A stretch of DNA of 64,000 nt from Streptomyces narbonensis (GTDB taxonomy: Bacteria > Actinomycetota > Actinomycetes > Streptomycetales > Streptomycetaceae), in NCBI RefSeq assembly GCF_014649015.1, contig NZ_BMSF01000008.1, positions 248,001-312,000 on the forward strand. The letters are read 5' to 3'. The position numbers and the translations under genes were made by a program. A model generated the notes under the pieces. It ran no database searches. It saw only the letters and a list, made by a program, of their open reading frames with translations, and was not told where the DNA came from. Of this stretch, positions 52,831 through 60,238 are shown one piece after another; position 1 is the first letter of the stretch, and every line of letters starts with the position of its first letter.

Positions 52831-54585
52831 GTGGCTGACGTACCTGCCGATCTTGCCGCAGTGTGGCCACGCGTCCTCGAGCAGCTCCTCGGCGACGGCC
52901 AGCAGGGGATCGAGGCCAAGGACAAGCAGTGGATCGAGCGCTGCCAGCCCCTGGCTCTTGTCGCGGACACCGCTCTTCTCGCCGTGCCCAACGAGTGGGG
53001 CAAGCGCGTCCTCGAAGGCCGGCTCGCCCCGCTGATCAGCGAGACCCTGAGCCGTGAGTGCGGCCGCCCGATCCGGATCGCGATCACCGTCGACGACTCC
53101 GTCGGCGAGCCGACCCCGCCCGCGCCTCCCGCGCCGCAGCCCCGCTACGACGAGCGCCCGCAGCCCGAGCCGTACGAGAAGTACGAAGGCTACGGTCACC
53201 GTCCGATGCCCGACGACGGGCTGCCCACCGCGCGCCCGGCCTACCCGGACTACCAGCAGCCGCAGCGGCCCGACCCCGGCGCCTGGCCGCGTACCCAGGA
53301 GGATCTGTCCTGGCAGCAGCCGCGGCTCGGCGGCTACCAGGAGCGCGCGCCGTACACCGGTCCGGAGCAGTCGCGGCAGACGCACTACGACGAGCCTCCC
53401 CGGGGCTACGAGCAGCCGCAGCGGCCCGAGCGCGCCGAGCTGCCCGACCCGCCGGGCCCCGGCGCGCGCCCCGGCCCCCGGCCGGGCGGCGGTCCGGTCC
53501 ACGGCGGTCCCGGCTCCTCCTCGGGGCAGGGCGCCGGTGCGCCGGGTGAGCAGCACGCGCGGCTGAACCCCAAGTACCTCTTCGACACCTTCGTCATCGG
53601 CTCCTCGAACCGCTTCGCCCACGCCGCCGCCGTCGCGGTGGCCGAGGCGCCGGCGAAGGCGTACAACCCGCTCTTCATCTACGGGGAGTCGGGGCTCGGC
53701 AAGACCCACCTGCTGCACGCCATCGGCCACTACGCGCGGAGCCTCTACCCGGGCACGCGCGTGCGGTACGTGAGCTCCGAGGAGTTCACCAACGAGTTCA
53801 TCAACTCGATCCGCGACGGCAAGGGCGACGCCTTCCGCAAGCGCTACCGCGATGTGGACATCCTGCTCGTCGACGACATCCAGTTCCTCGCGAGCAAGGA
53901 GTCGACGCAGGAGGAGTTCTTCCACACCTTCAACACGCTGCACAACGCCAACAAGCAGATCGTGCTCTCCTCGGACCGGCCGCCCAAGCAGCTGGTGACT
54001 CTGGAGGACCGGCTCCGCAACCGCTTCGAGTGGGGTCTCACCACCGACGTGCAGCCACCCGAGCTGGAGACGCGGATCGCGATCCTCCGCAAGAAGGCGG
54101 TGCAGGAGCAGCTCAACGCGCCGCCGGAGGTGCTGGAGTTCATCGCCTCCCGGATCTCGCGGAACATCCGCGAGCTGGAGGGGGCGCTGATCCGGGTGAC
54201 GGCCTTCGCGAGCCTCAACCGGCAGCCGGTGGACCTGGGGCTCACCGAGATCGTCCTCAAGGACCTGATCCCCGGCGGCGAGGACAGCTCTCCGGAGATC
54301 ACCGCCCCCGCGATCATGGCTGCCACGGCCGACTACTTCGGGCTGACGGTGGAGGACCTCTGTGGATCGTCGCGCAGCCGTGTCCTGGTGACGGCGCGGC
54401 AGATCGCCATGTACCTGTGCCGTGAGCTGACGGACCTGTCGCTGCCGAAGATCGGCGCGCAGTTCGGCGGCCGCGACCACACGACGGTGATGCACGCGGA
54501 CCGCAAGATCCGTGCCCTGATGGCGGAGCGGCGCTCCATCTACAACCAGGTCACCGAGCTCACGAACCGCATCAAGAACGGCTGA
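52831..54585 (+). CDS. dnaA: Chromosomal replication initiator DnaA
   Basis: 584 residues from GTG 52831. Domain I (about 1-90), a long Pro/Tyr/Arg-rich domain II (about 95-245) typical of streptomycetes, AAA+ domain with Walker A GESGLGKTH (K291) and VDDIQFLASK, and the DNA-binding domain with GGRDHTTVMHADRKI. Binds the DnaA boxes of oriC immediately downstream. A terminator follows 22 bp after the stop. The Shine-Dalgarno sequence is weak (AGAAAG). Confidence 0.99.
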   Translation: MADVPADLAAVWPRVLEQLLGDGQQGIEAKDKQWIERCQPLALVADTALLAVPNEWGKRVLEGRLAPLISETLSRECGRPIRIAITVDDSVGEPTPPAPPAPQPRYDERPQPEPYEKYEGYGHRPMPDDGLPTARPAYPDYQQPQRPDPGAWPRTQEDLSWQQPRLGGYQERAPYTGPEQSRQTHYDEPPRGYEQPQRPERAELPDPPGPGARPGPRPGGGPVHGGPGSSSGQGAGAPGEQHARLNPKYLFDTFVIGSSNRFAHAAAVAVAEAPAKAYNPLFIYGESGLGKTHLLHAIGHYARSLYPGTRVRYVSSEEFTNEFINSIRDGKGDAFRKRYRDVDILLVDDIQFLASKESTQEEFFHTFNTLHNANKQIVLSSDRPPKQLVTLEDRLRNRFEWGLTTDVQPPELETRIAILRKKAVQEQLNAPPEVLEFIASRISRNIRELEGALIRVTAFASLNRQPVDLGLTEIVLKDLIPGGEDSSPEITAPAIMAATADYFGLTVEDLCGSSRSRVLVTARQIAMYLCRELTDLSLPKIGAQFGGRDHTTVMHADRKIRALMAERRSIYNQVTELTNRIKNG

Positions 54586-54607
54586 CGGACCGCCACGAGG
54601 CAGTACG

Positions 54608-54643
54608 GAAGGGCGCCCCGGGACACCTCCCGGGGCGCCCTTC
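54608..54643 (+). terminator. Terminator after dnaA
   Basis: GAAGGGCGCCCCGGGA and its exact complement pair over 16 bp around CACC. Confidence 0.9.
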
Positions 54644-54772
54644 GGCGTCTCCGGGCCCGCTTCTCAGGCGCCCTTCGGCGTCTCCAGACCCCGTTCTCGG
54701 GCGCCCTGCGACCTTCCCGAGCCGGCTTCCGAGGCGTCCTTCGGCCTCCTCGAACCCGCTCCAGGGGCGCCC
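54634..54772. repeat. 33-bp tandem array between dnaA and oriC
   Basis: GGCGCCC (once GGCGTCC) recurs at 54634, 54667, 54700, 54733 and 54766, an exact 33-bp period, with units GGCGCCCTTCGGCGTCTCC-like followed by variable 14 bp. The first unit is the right arm of the dnaA terminator, so the array seems to have grown out of the hairpin. On the minus strand it encodes an 11-residue repeat, but no convincing gene. Confidence 0.85.
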
Positions 54773-54779
54773 TTGTTCG

Positions 54780-55345
54780 CTGTGCACAGCTGTGTACGAG
54801 CGCGGGGTGTTCGATTACTCCGTTCCGGTGGCGGGTTCTCCACAGATTGGGGGATGATCTCCCGTCCACAGGGTGGGGACTGTCGAGTTATCCGGATCGT
54901 GTCCACAGGCCACGCTGTTGACAGGTCATCACCCCAGGTCAAGGCCTTGTGGATTTGTTGGCAACCACTCTCCACAGCCTGTGGATGAAATCTTCGTCCA
55001 CAGGGGGCCTCGAAAGTTGTCCACTGGCTGCCCACAGGGCGTCGGACGTTGCCCACAGCTTCTCCACACCCCTGTCCACTGTTCGGCAACGAATCACCCC
55101 CGCTCACCGCGTCGAGTGAAAGCCGTCACACCAAGGGAGACGATTGGGCTGTGGGGAACGTGGGTAAAGCTGGGGACAGCGCTGGGGAGAACTCCCCATG
55201 GCCTGTGTACCGGGTGTGCAGAACTTTTGGGTGTCCACAGAGAACCCCGGTTGTCCACGGGTTCCACCCACAGGGTCGGTGGACAAAAAAGAGGGCCTGA
55301 CCTGGGAAAACGACGTTATCCACCGTTTCCACAGGCCCTACTACT
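54780..55345. other. Chromosomal replication origin oriC
   Basis: The dnaA-dnaN gap holds about 19 DnaA-box-like nonamers in 500 bp, mostly on the plus strand. Examples: TTCTCCACA 54836, GTGTCCACA 54899, CTCTCCACA 54968, TTGTCCACT 55017, TTGCCCACA 55049, TTCTCCACA 55060, GTGTCCACA 55231, TTGTCCACG 55251, TTATCCACC 55316, and minus-strand copies such as 54948, 54980 and 55278. This density and place match the Streptomyces oriC. No long AT-rich unwinding tract is evident; the lowest GC is around 54930-55000 and 55280-55370. Confidence 0.95.
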
Positions 55346-55525
55346 ACTCCCACATAGAGTTAGCCCGGAATTCGCTTCGAAGTGGGACCTGTGCACAACT
55401 CGCCGCCGGAGCTCCGACGCGCTCTCGTCGCGACTTGACCCCGAGCAGCACCGAGTGTCGGCGGCGTACGTCAGACTGGTTCCCGCAGTCGACGAAGAGC
55501 CAGCAACAAGCAGGAGGCGGTTCCG
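55346..55525. promoter_or_regulatory. Upstream region of dnaN
   Basis: 180 bp after the last DnaA box. TAGAGT near 55356 could be a -10 for dnaN. Otherwise no distinct feature. Confidence 0.35.
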
Positions 55526-56656
55526 GTGAAGATCCGGGTGGAGCGCGACGTACTTGCCGAGGCGGTGGCCTGGGTGGCCCGCAGCCTCCCGGCCCGTCCG
55601 CCGGCCCCCGTTCTCGCGGGCCTTCTCCTGAAGGCCGAGGACGGCGCGCTGAGCTTCTCGAGCTTCGACTACGAGGTCTCGGCCCGCGTCTCCGTCGAGG
55701 CGGAGGTCGAGGAGGACGGCACCGTCCTCGTCTCCGGCCGGCTGCTCGCCGACATCTGCCGCGCCCTCCCCAACCGTCCGGTGGAGATCTCCACAGACGG
55801 TGTACGGGCGACCGTGGTCTGCGGCTCCTCCCGCTTCACCCTCCACACCCTGCCTGTGGAGGAGTACCCGGCGCTGCCGGAGATGCCCACCGCGACCGGC
55901 ACGGTCCCCGGTGAGGTCTTCGCCTCCGCCGCCGCGCAGGTGGCCATCGCCGCCGGCCGTGACGACACGCTGCCCGTCCTCACCGGTGTGCGCATCGAGA
56001 TCGAGGGCGACACGGTCACCCTGGCCTCCACCGACCGCTACCGCTTCGCGGTCCGCGAGTTCCTGTGGAAGCCGGAGTCCCCGGACGCCTCCGCGGTCGC
56101 CCTGGTGCCCGCGAAGACCCTCCTGGACACCGCGAAGGCGCTCACGAGCGGCGACACGGTCACGCTGGCGCTCTCGGGCTCCGGCAAGGGCGAGGGCCTC
56201 ATCGGCTTCGAGGGCGCGGGCCGTCGCACCACCACCCGGCTGCTCGAAGGCGACCTGCCGAAGTACCGCACGCTCTTCCCGACCGAGTTCAATTCGGTCG
56301 CTGTGATCGAGACGGCTCCCTTCGTCGAGGCCGTCAAGCGTGTGGCCCTGGTCGCCGAGCGCAACACCCCGGTCCGCCTGAGCTTCGAGCAGGGCGTGCT
56401 GATCCTGGAGGCCGGCTCCAGCGACGATGCACAGGCTGTGGAGCGTGTGGACGCGCAGCTGGAGGGCGACGACATCTCGATCGCCTTCAACCCGACCTTC
56501 CTCCTGGACGGCCTGAGCGCGATCGACTCCCCGGTCGCCCAGCTCTCCTTCACGACCTCCACCAAGCCGGCGCTGCTCAGCGGCAAGCCGGCCCTGGACG
56601 CCGAGGCGGACGAGGCGTACAAGTACCTGATCATGCCGGTTCGTCTGTCCGGTTGA
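55526..56656 (+). CDS. dnaN: DNA polymerase III beta sliding clamp
   Basis: 376 residues from GTG 55526 (GGAGGCGG upstream). Three repeated clamp domains; C-terminal MPVRLSG is the usual end. Encircles DNA and tethers polymerase III. Followed by a hairpin. Confidence 0.98.
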   Translation: MKIRVERDVLAEAVAWVARSLPARPPAPVLAGLLLKAEDGALSFSSFDYEVSARVSVEAEVEEDGTVLVSGRLLADICRALPNRPVEISTDGVRATVVCGSSRFTLHTLPVEEYPALPEMPTATGTVPGEVFASAAAQVAIAAGRDDTLPVLTGVRIEIEGDTVTLASTDRYRFAVREFLWKPESPDASAVALVPAKTLLDTAKALTSGDTVTLALSGSGKGEGLIGFEGAGRRTTTRLLEGDLPKYRTLFPTEFNSVAVIETAPFVEAVKRVALVAERNTPVRLSFEQGVLILEAGSSDDAQAVERVDAQLEGDDISIAFNPTFLLDGLSAIDSPVAQLSFTTSTKPALLSGKPALDAEADEAYKYLIMPVRLSG

Positions 56657-56705
56657 TCCCGGTTCTTCAGGGCATCGCCTGAGCGGCTGACCCCACAGGT
56701 GTGCA

Positions 56706-56735
56706 CCCGGGTCCGGGCGTAGGCTCGGACCCGGG
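56706..56735 (+). terminator. Hairpin after dnaN
   Basis: CCCGGGTCCG (56706-56715) pairs exactly with CGGACCCGGG (56726-56735), loop 10 nt; outer GTGTGC and GCACAC may extend it. Confidence 0.7.
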
Positions 56736-56766
56736 TAAACCGCACACGACGCTTAAGGAATCTCTG

Positions 56767-57645
56767 ATGGAGCTCGGTCTCGTCGGTCTCGGCAAGATGG
56801 GCGGCAACATGCGCGAGCGCATCCGCCGCGCAGGCCACACCGTCATCGGATACGACCGCAACCCGGACCTCGCCGATGTCCACAGCCTCGAAGAGCTTGT
56901 GGGCAAGCTCAAGGGTCCGCGCGTCGTGTGGGTCATGGTCCCGGCCGGTGCCGCGACCCAGTCCACGATCGACGAGCTGGCCGACCTGCTCTCCCCCGGC
57001 GACATCGTCGTGGACGGCGGGAACTCCCGCTGGACCGATGACGAGAAGCACGCCGCGGAGCTCGCCGCCAAGGGCATCGGGTTCGTCGACTGCGGCGTCT
57101 CCGGCGGCGTCTGGGGCCTGGAGAACGGCTACGCGCTGATGTACGGCGGCTCCGCCGAGGACGTGGCGAAGGTCCAGCCGATCTTCGACGCACTCAAGCC
57201 CGAGGGCGAGTTCGGCTCGGTCCACGCGGGCAAGGTCGGCGCCGGCCACTTCGCCAAGATGGTCCACAACGGCATCGAGTACGCGATGATGCAGGCCTAC
57301 GCCGAGGGCTGGGAGCTCCTGGAGAAGGTCGACTCCGTCACCGACGTGCGCGAGGTCTTCCGCTCCTGGCAGGAGGGCACGGTCATCCGTTCCTGGCTGC
57401 TGGACCTCGCGGTGAACGCCCTGGACGAGGACGAGCACCTGGACCAGCTGCGCGGCTACGCGTCGGACTCCGGCGAGGGCCGGTGGACCGTCGAGGCCGC
57501 CATCGACAACGCCGTCCCGCTTCCGGCGATCACCGCGTCGCTGTTCGCGCGGTTCGCCTCGCGGCAGGACGACTCCCCGCAGATGAAGATGATCGCCGCG
57601 CTGCGCAACCAGTTCGGTGGCCACGCGGTCGAGACGAAGAAGTAA
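56767..57645 (+). CDS. gnd: Short-type 6-phosphogluconate dehydrogenase (decarboxylating)
   Basis: 292 residues from ATG 56767 (AAGGAA upstream). NAD(P)-binding GLVGLGKMGGNM, substrate-binding VDGGNSRW, catalytic block GKVGAGHFAKMVHNGIEY. It is the short, about 300-residue class, usually NAD-dependent, not the 480-residue enzyme. Oxidises 6-phosphogluconate to ribulose 5-phosphate. Its placement between dnaN and recF is a streptomycete trait. Confidence 0.95.
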   Translation: MELGLVGLGKMGGNMRERIRRAGHTVIGYDRNPDLADVHSLEELVGKLKGPRVVWVMVPAGAATQSTIDELADLLSPGDIVVDGGNSRWTDDEKHAAELAAKGIGFVDCGVSGGVWGLENGYALMYGGSAEDVAKVQPIFDALKPEGEFGSVHAGKVGAGHFAKMVHNGIEYAMMQAYAEGWELLEKVDSVTDVREVFRSWQEGTVIRSWLLDLAVNALDEDEHLDQLRGYASDSGEGRWTVEAAIDNAVPLPAITASLFARFASRQDDSPQMKMIAALRNQFGGHAVETKK

Positions 57646-57651
57646 TCCACA

Positions 57652-57677
57652 GGCTGTGCACCCCGCGGTGCACAGCC
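57652..57677. terminator. Hairpin between gnd and recF
   Basis: GGCTGTGCACC and GGTGCACAGCC pair exactly over 11 bp around CCGC, 7 bp after the gnd stop. Confidence 0.6.
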
Positions 57678-57704
57678 GCCGGGGGAAGAAGGTCGGCGCC
57701 CACC

Positions 57705-58826
57705 ATGCACGTCACGCATCTGTCGCTGGCCGACTTCCGCTCGTACGCCCGGGTCGAGGTTCCGCTCGACCCGGGCGTCACCGCGTTCGTGGGGGCCAAC
57801 GGCCAGGGCAAGACCAATCTCGTCGAGGCCGTCGGCTATCTCGCGACCCTCGGCAGCCATCGCGTCGCCTCGGACGCCCCGCTGGTGCGGATGGGCGCGG
57901 AGCGGGCGGTCATCCGGGCCGCCGTCACCCAGGGCGAGCGCTCCCAGCTGATCGAGCTGGAGCTCAACCCCGGCCGGGCGAACCGCGCCCGCATCAACAG
58001 GTCCTCGCAGGTCAGACCGCGTGACGTGCTGGGGATCGTACGGACCGTGCTGTTCGCACCGGAGGACCTCGCGCTGGTCAAGGGCGATCCCGGCGAGCGA
58101 CGGCGCTTCCTCGACGACCTGATCACGGCTCGCACACCGCGCATGGCGGGCGTGCGCTCCGACTACGAGCGCGTGCTCAAGCAGCGCAACACGCTCCTGA
58201 AGTCCGCGGCGATGGCCCGACGCCACGGCGGCCGCGGCATGGACCTGTCGACGCTCGACGTCTGGGACCAGCACCTCGCGCGGGCCGGGGCGGAGCTGCT
58301 CGCCCAGCGCCTCGACCTCATCCACACGCTGCAGCCGCTCGCCGACAAGGCGTACGAGCAGCTGGCGCCGGGCGGCGGACCGATTCTGCTGGAGTACCGC
58401 CCCTCCGCGCCGGGCGCCGGGCTCAGCCGCGAGGAGCTGTACGAGCAGCTGATCGCCGCGCTCGCCGAGGTCCGCAAGCAGGAGATCGAACGGGGCGTCA
58501 CGCTCGTCGGACCACACCGGGACGAGCTGCTCCTCAAGCTCGGGGACCTGCCGGCGAAGGGATACGCCAGCCACGGAGAGTCCTGGTCGTACGCGCTGGC
58601 GCTGCGGCTCGCCTCGTACGACCTGCTGCGCTCCGAGGGCAACGAACCGGTCCTCGTCCTCGACGACGTCTTCGCCGAGCTGGACGCGCGCCGGCGCGAG
58701 CGGCTCGCGGAGCTGGTGGCGGGCGGCGAGCAGGTGCTGGTGACGGCGGCGGTGGACGACGACGTGCCGGGGGTCCTCGCGGGGACGCGGTACGAGGTGG
58801 CCGGCGGGACGGTGGAGCGGGTATGA
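57705..58826 (+). CDS. recF: DNA replication and repair protein RecF
   Basis: 373 residues from ATG 57705 (MHVTHLSLADFRSYARVEV). Walker A GANGQGKTNLVEAVGYL and, near the end, the ABC-type LDDVFAELDARRR. An SMC-like ATPase that helps load RecA at gaps. Its TGA overlaps the ATG of dciA. Confidence 0.98.
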   Translation: MHVTHLSLADFRSYARVEVPLDPGVTAFVGANGQGKTNLVEAVGYLATLGSHRVASDAPLVRMGAERAVIRAAVTQGERSQLIELELNPGRANRARINRSSQVRPRDVLGIVRTVLFAPEDLALVKGDPGERRRFLDDLITARTPRMAGVRSDYERVLKQRNTLLKSAAMARRHGGRGMDLSTLDVWDQHLARAGAELLAQRLDLIHTLQPLADKAYEQLAPGGGPILLEYRPSAPGAGLSREELYEQLIAALAEVRKQEIERGVTLVGPHRDELLLKLGDLPAKGYASHGESWSYALALRLASYDLLRSEGNEPVLVLDDVFAELDARRRERLAELVAGGEQVLVTAAVDDDVPGVLAGTRYEVAGGTVERV

Positions 58827-59392
58827 GCGAGCAGTCGGCATTCGCGGCCGGGGCACCGGAGCAGCCGGAGGGACCCAAGATCCCCGAGGCCTCGGGCGTC
58901 GACCTGGCGCGGGTCGCGCTGCGCGCTGCCAAGGAGCAGGCGAAGGCGCGGGGCGCCGCCGCCCAGCAGAAGAAGCAGGCCCGCCGCGGAGGGGGTCTGC
59001 GCTCCGGTGCGCGCGCCGACGGGCGCGACCCGATGGCGCTCGGCGCGGCGATCAACCGGCTGATCACCGAGCGCGGGTGGGAGACCCCCGCGGCGGTCGG
59101 CGGGGTCATGGGGCGCTGGCCGCAGATCGTCGGCGAGGACCTGGCGAAGCACTGCGTACCGCTGAAGTTCGACGACGAGCCGGACGCGCGGGTGCTGACC
59201 GTGCAGTGCGACTCGACGGCGTGGGCGACGCAGCTGCGGCTGCTGGCGCCGACTCTCGTGGCGCGGCTCAACGAGGACCTCGGGCACGGGACCGTGCGGA
59301 TGATCAAGGTGCTGGGGCCGGGTGGGCCTCGGCGCGGGTACGGGCCGCTCAGGGCGCCGGGCAGCGTCGGGCCCGGGGACACGTACGGCTAG
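58823..59392 (+). CDS. dciA: DciA-family protein (DUF721), probable helicase loader
   Basis: 189 residues from ATG 58823, overlapping recF by 4 bp. A charged N-terminus of about 65 residues, then the DUF721/DciA domain (ALGAAINRLITERGWETP, GRWPQIVGEDLAKHC). DciA is regarded as the ancestral DnaB operator in bacteria without DnaC/DnaI, which fits this genome. The TAG stop is part of the CTAG end of the palindromic element at 59389-59557, so the C-terminus may have been cut short or redefined by its insertion. Confidence 0.93.
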   Translation: MSEQSAFAAGAPEQPEGPKIPEASGVDLARVALRAAKEQAKARGAAAQQKKQARRGGGLRSGARADGRDPMALGAAINRLITERGWETPAAVGGVMGRWPQIVGEDLAKHCVPLKFDDEPDARVLTVQCDSTAWATQLRLLAPTLVARLNEDLGHGTVRMIKVLGPGGPRRGYGPLRAPGSVGPGDTYG

Positions 59393-59557
59393 GGCCTGTC
59401 CGGCGGATCATGGCCGGGGCCGCGGCGTCTGGTGCGGCACCTCGCCGCGTTGCCGAAACGTCCGAATAGCTCCGCTATTAGGGCGCTCCGACGCCTTGCG
59501 ATGCACCGCACCAGACGCCGTGGCCTATCCGACCCTGATCCGCCGGGCAGGCCCTAG
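59389..59557. mobile_element. MITE-like palindromic element with CTAG ends
   Basis: 169 bp bounded by CTAGGGCCTG and its inverse CAGGCCCTAG. The two halves are imperfectly complementary over most of their length: GGGCCTGYCCGGCGGATCA at both ends, a shared GGCGTCTGGTGCGG block further in, and a small AATAGC-TCC-GCTATT hairpin at the centre. No gene inside. The structure is that of a non-autonomous transposable element; CTAG is a known target of some IS630-type elements. Confidence 0.75.
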
Positions 59558-59784
59558 GGCCTTGGGCGGGGGTCGCGCACTGCTGGAGCGCCGGGCGGCC
59601 CGGACGAAGCGGGGCGCTCGTGGTGTGGGGGCGGGCGCGGGCGCTGCGCCAAGGTGAGCCCTGTGACGGGCCTCCCCCGGAGGGGGCGCCCCCTGCGCCT
59701 GCCGAACGCATGCCCGCGAGGGGCGGAGCCCGTGCCGTGCCGGGGCGAGCCCGAGCCCGTATCCGGGCGGAAGGCGTGCCCGTA
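59558..59784. other. Gene-free GC-rich stretch
   Basis: 227 bp between the palindromic element and the 23-bp repeats. No supported gene, hairpin or repeat; open frames on both strands look like chance in GC-rich DNA. Confidence 0.4.
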
Positions 59785-59786
59785 GA

Positions 59787-59955
59787 AGGGGTGGATCACA
59801 TACCCGGACGAGGGTGGATCACATACCCGGACGAGGGTGGATCGCGTACCCGGACGAGGGTGGATGCCTACTCGTACAGGGGTGGACCACGTGCCCGTAC
59901 AGGGGCCGATCACGTACTCGTACAGGGGTGGATCACGTGCCCGCGACGCGGTGGG
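59787..59955. repeat. 23-bp tandem array upstream of gyrB
   Basis: GTGGAT or a variant recurs at 59791, 59814, 59837, 59860, 59882, 59905, 59928 and 59951, a 23-bp period with one 22-bp step. The first two units are identical (GTGGATCACATACCCGGACG); later ones drift to GATCACGTACTCGTACAG. Not a multiple of three, and no gene is likely in it. Confidence 0.9.
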
Positions 59956-60238
59956 GACCCGGTGCTCACGACGGCGCGGGACGTGTGCCCACGGGCCGTC
60001 ACCTCTCGAAGCGCTAGGTGGCCGTCAGAGGCCTCTGGAGACCCTGTCTGGATATGGGGAGTCGTCTTGGGTCCGCTCAGGGCGGCACATGCGGACTCAG
60101 GGACCGGCAAACCCCCATGAGTGTCAGCGCTACCGGTAGACTGGGAGACAATCCCGCCACCCTGCGGAACATGTCGAACGACGCAGCCGCTCCCGCATGC
60201 CCGGAGAACGGCCTGTGCTGTGCCAGAAAGGGCGCTTC
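59956..60238. promoter_or_regulatory. Leader region of gyrB
   Basis: 283 bp. TAGACT at 60137-60142 is a possible -10; no matching -35 was found. Nothing else stands out. Supercoiling-sensitive control of gyrase would act here. Confidence 0.4.

Noticed and set aside
54572..54787. Minus-strand small protein with 11-residue repeats
   Set aside because: Follows from the 33-bp period; no ribosome-binding site or conserved fold, so treated as repeat DNA.
59787..59955. Possible CRISPR array
   Set aside because: Contiguous drifting 23-bp units with no spacers.
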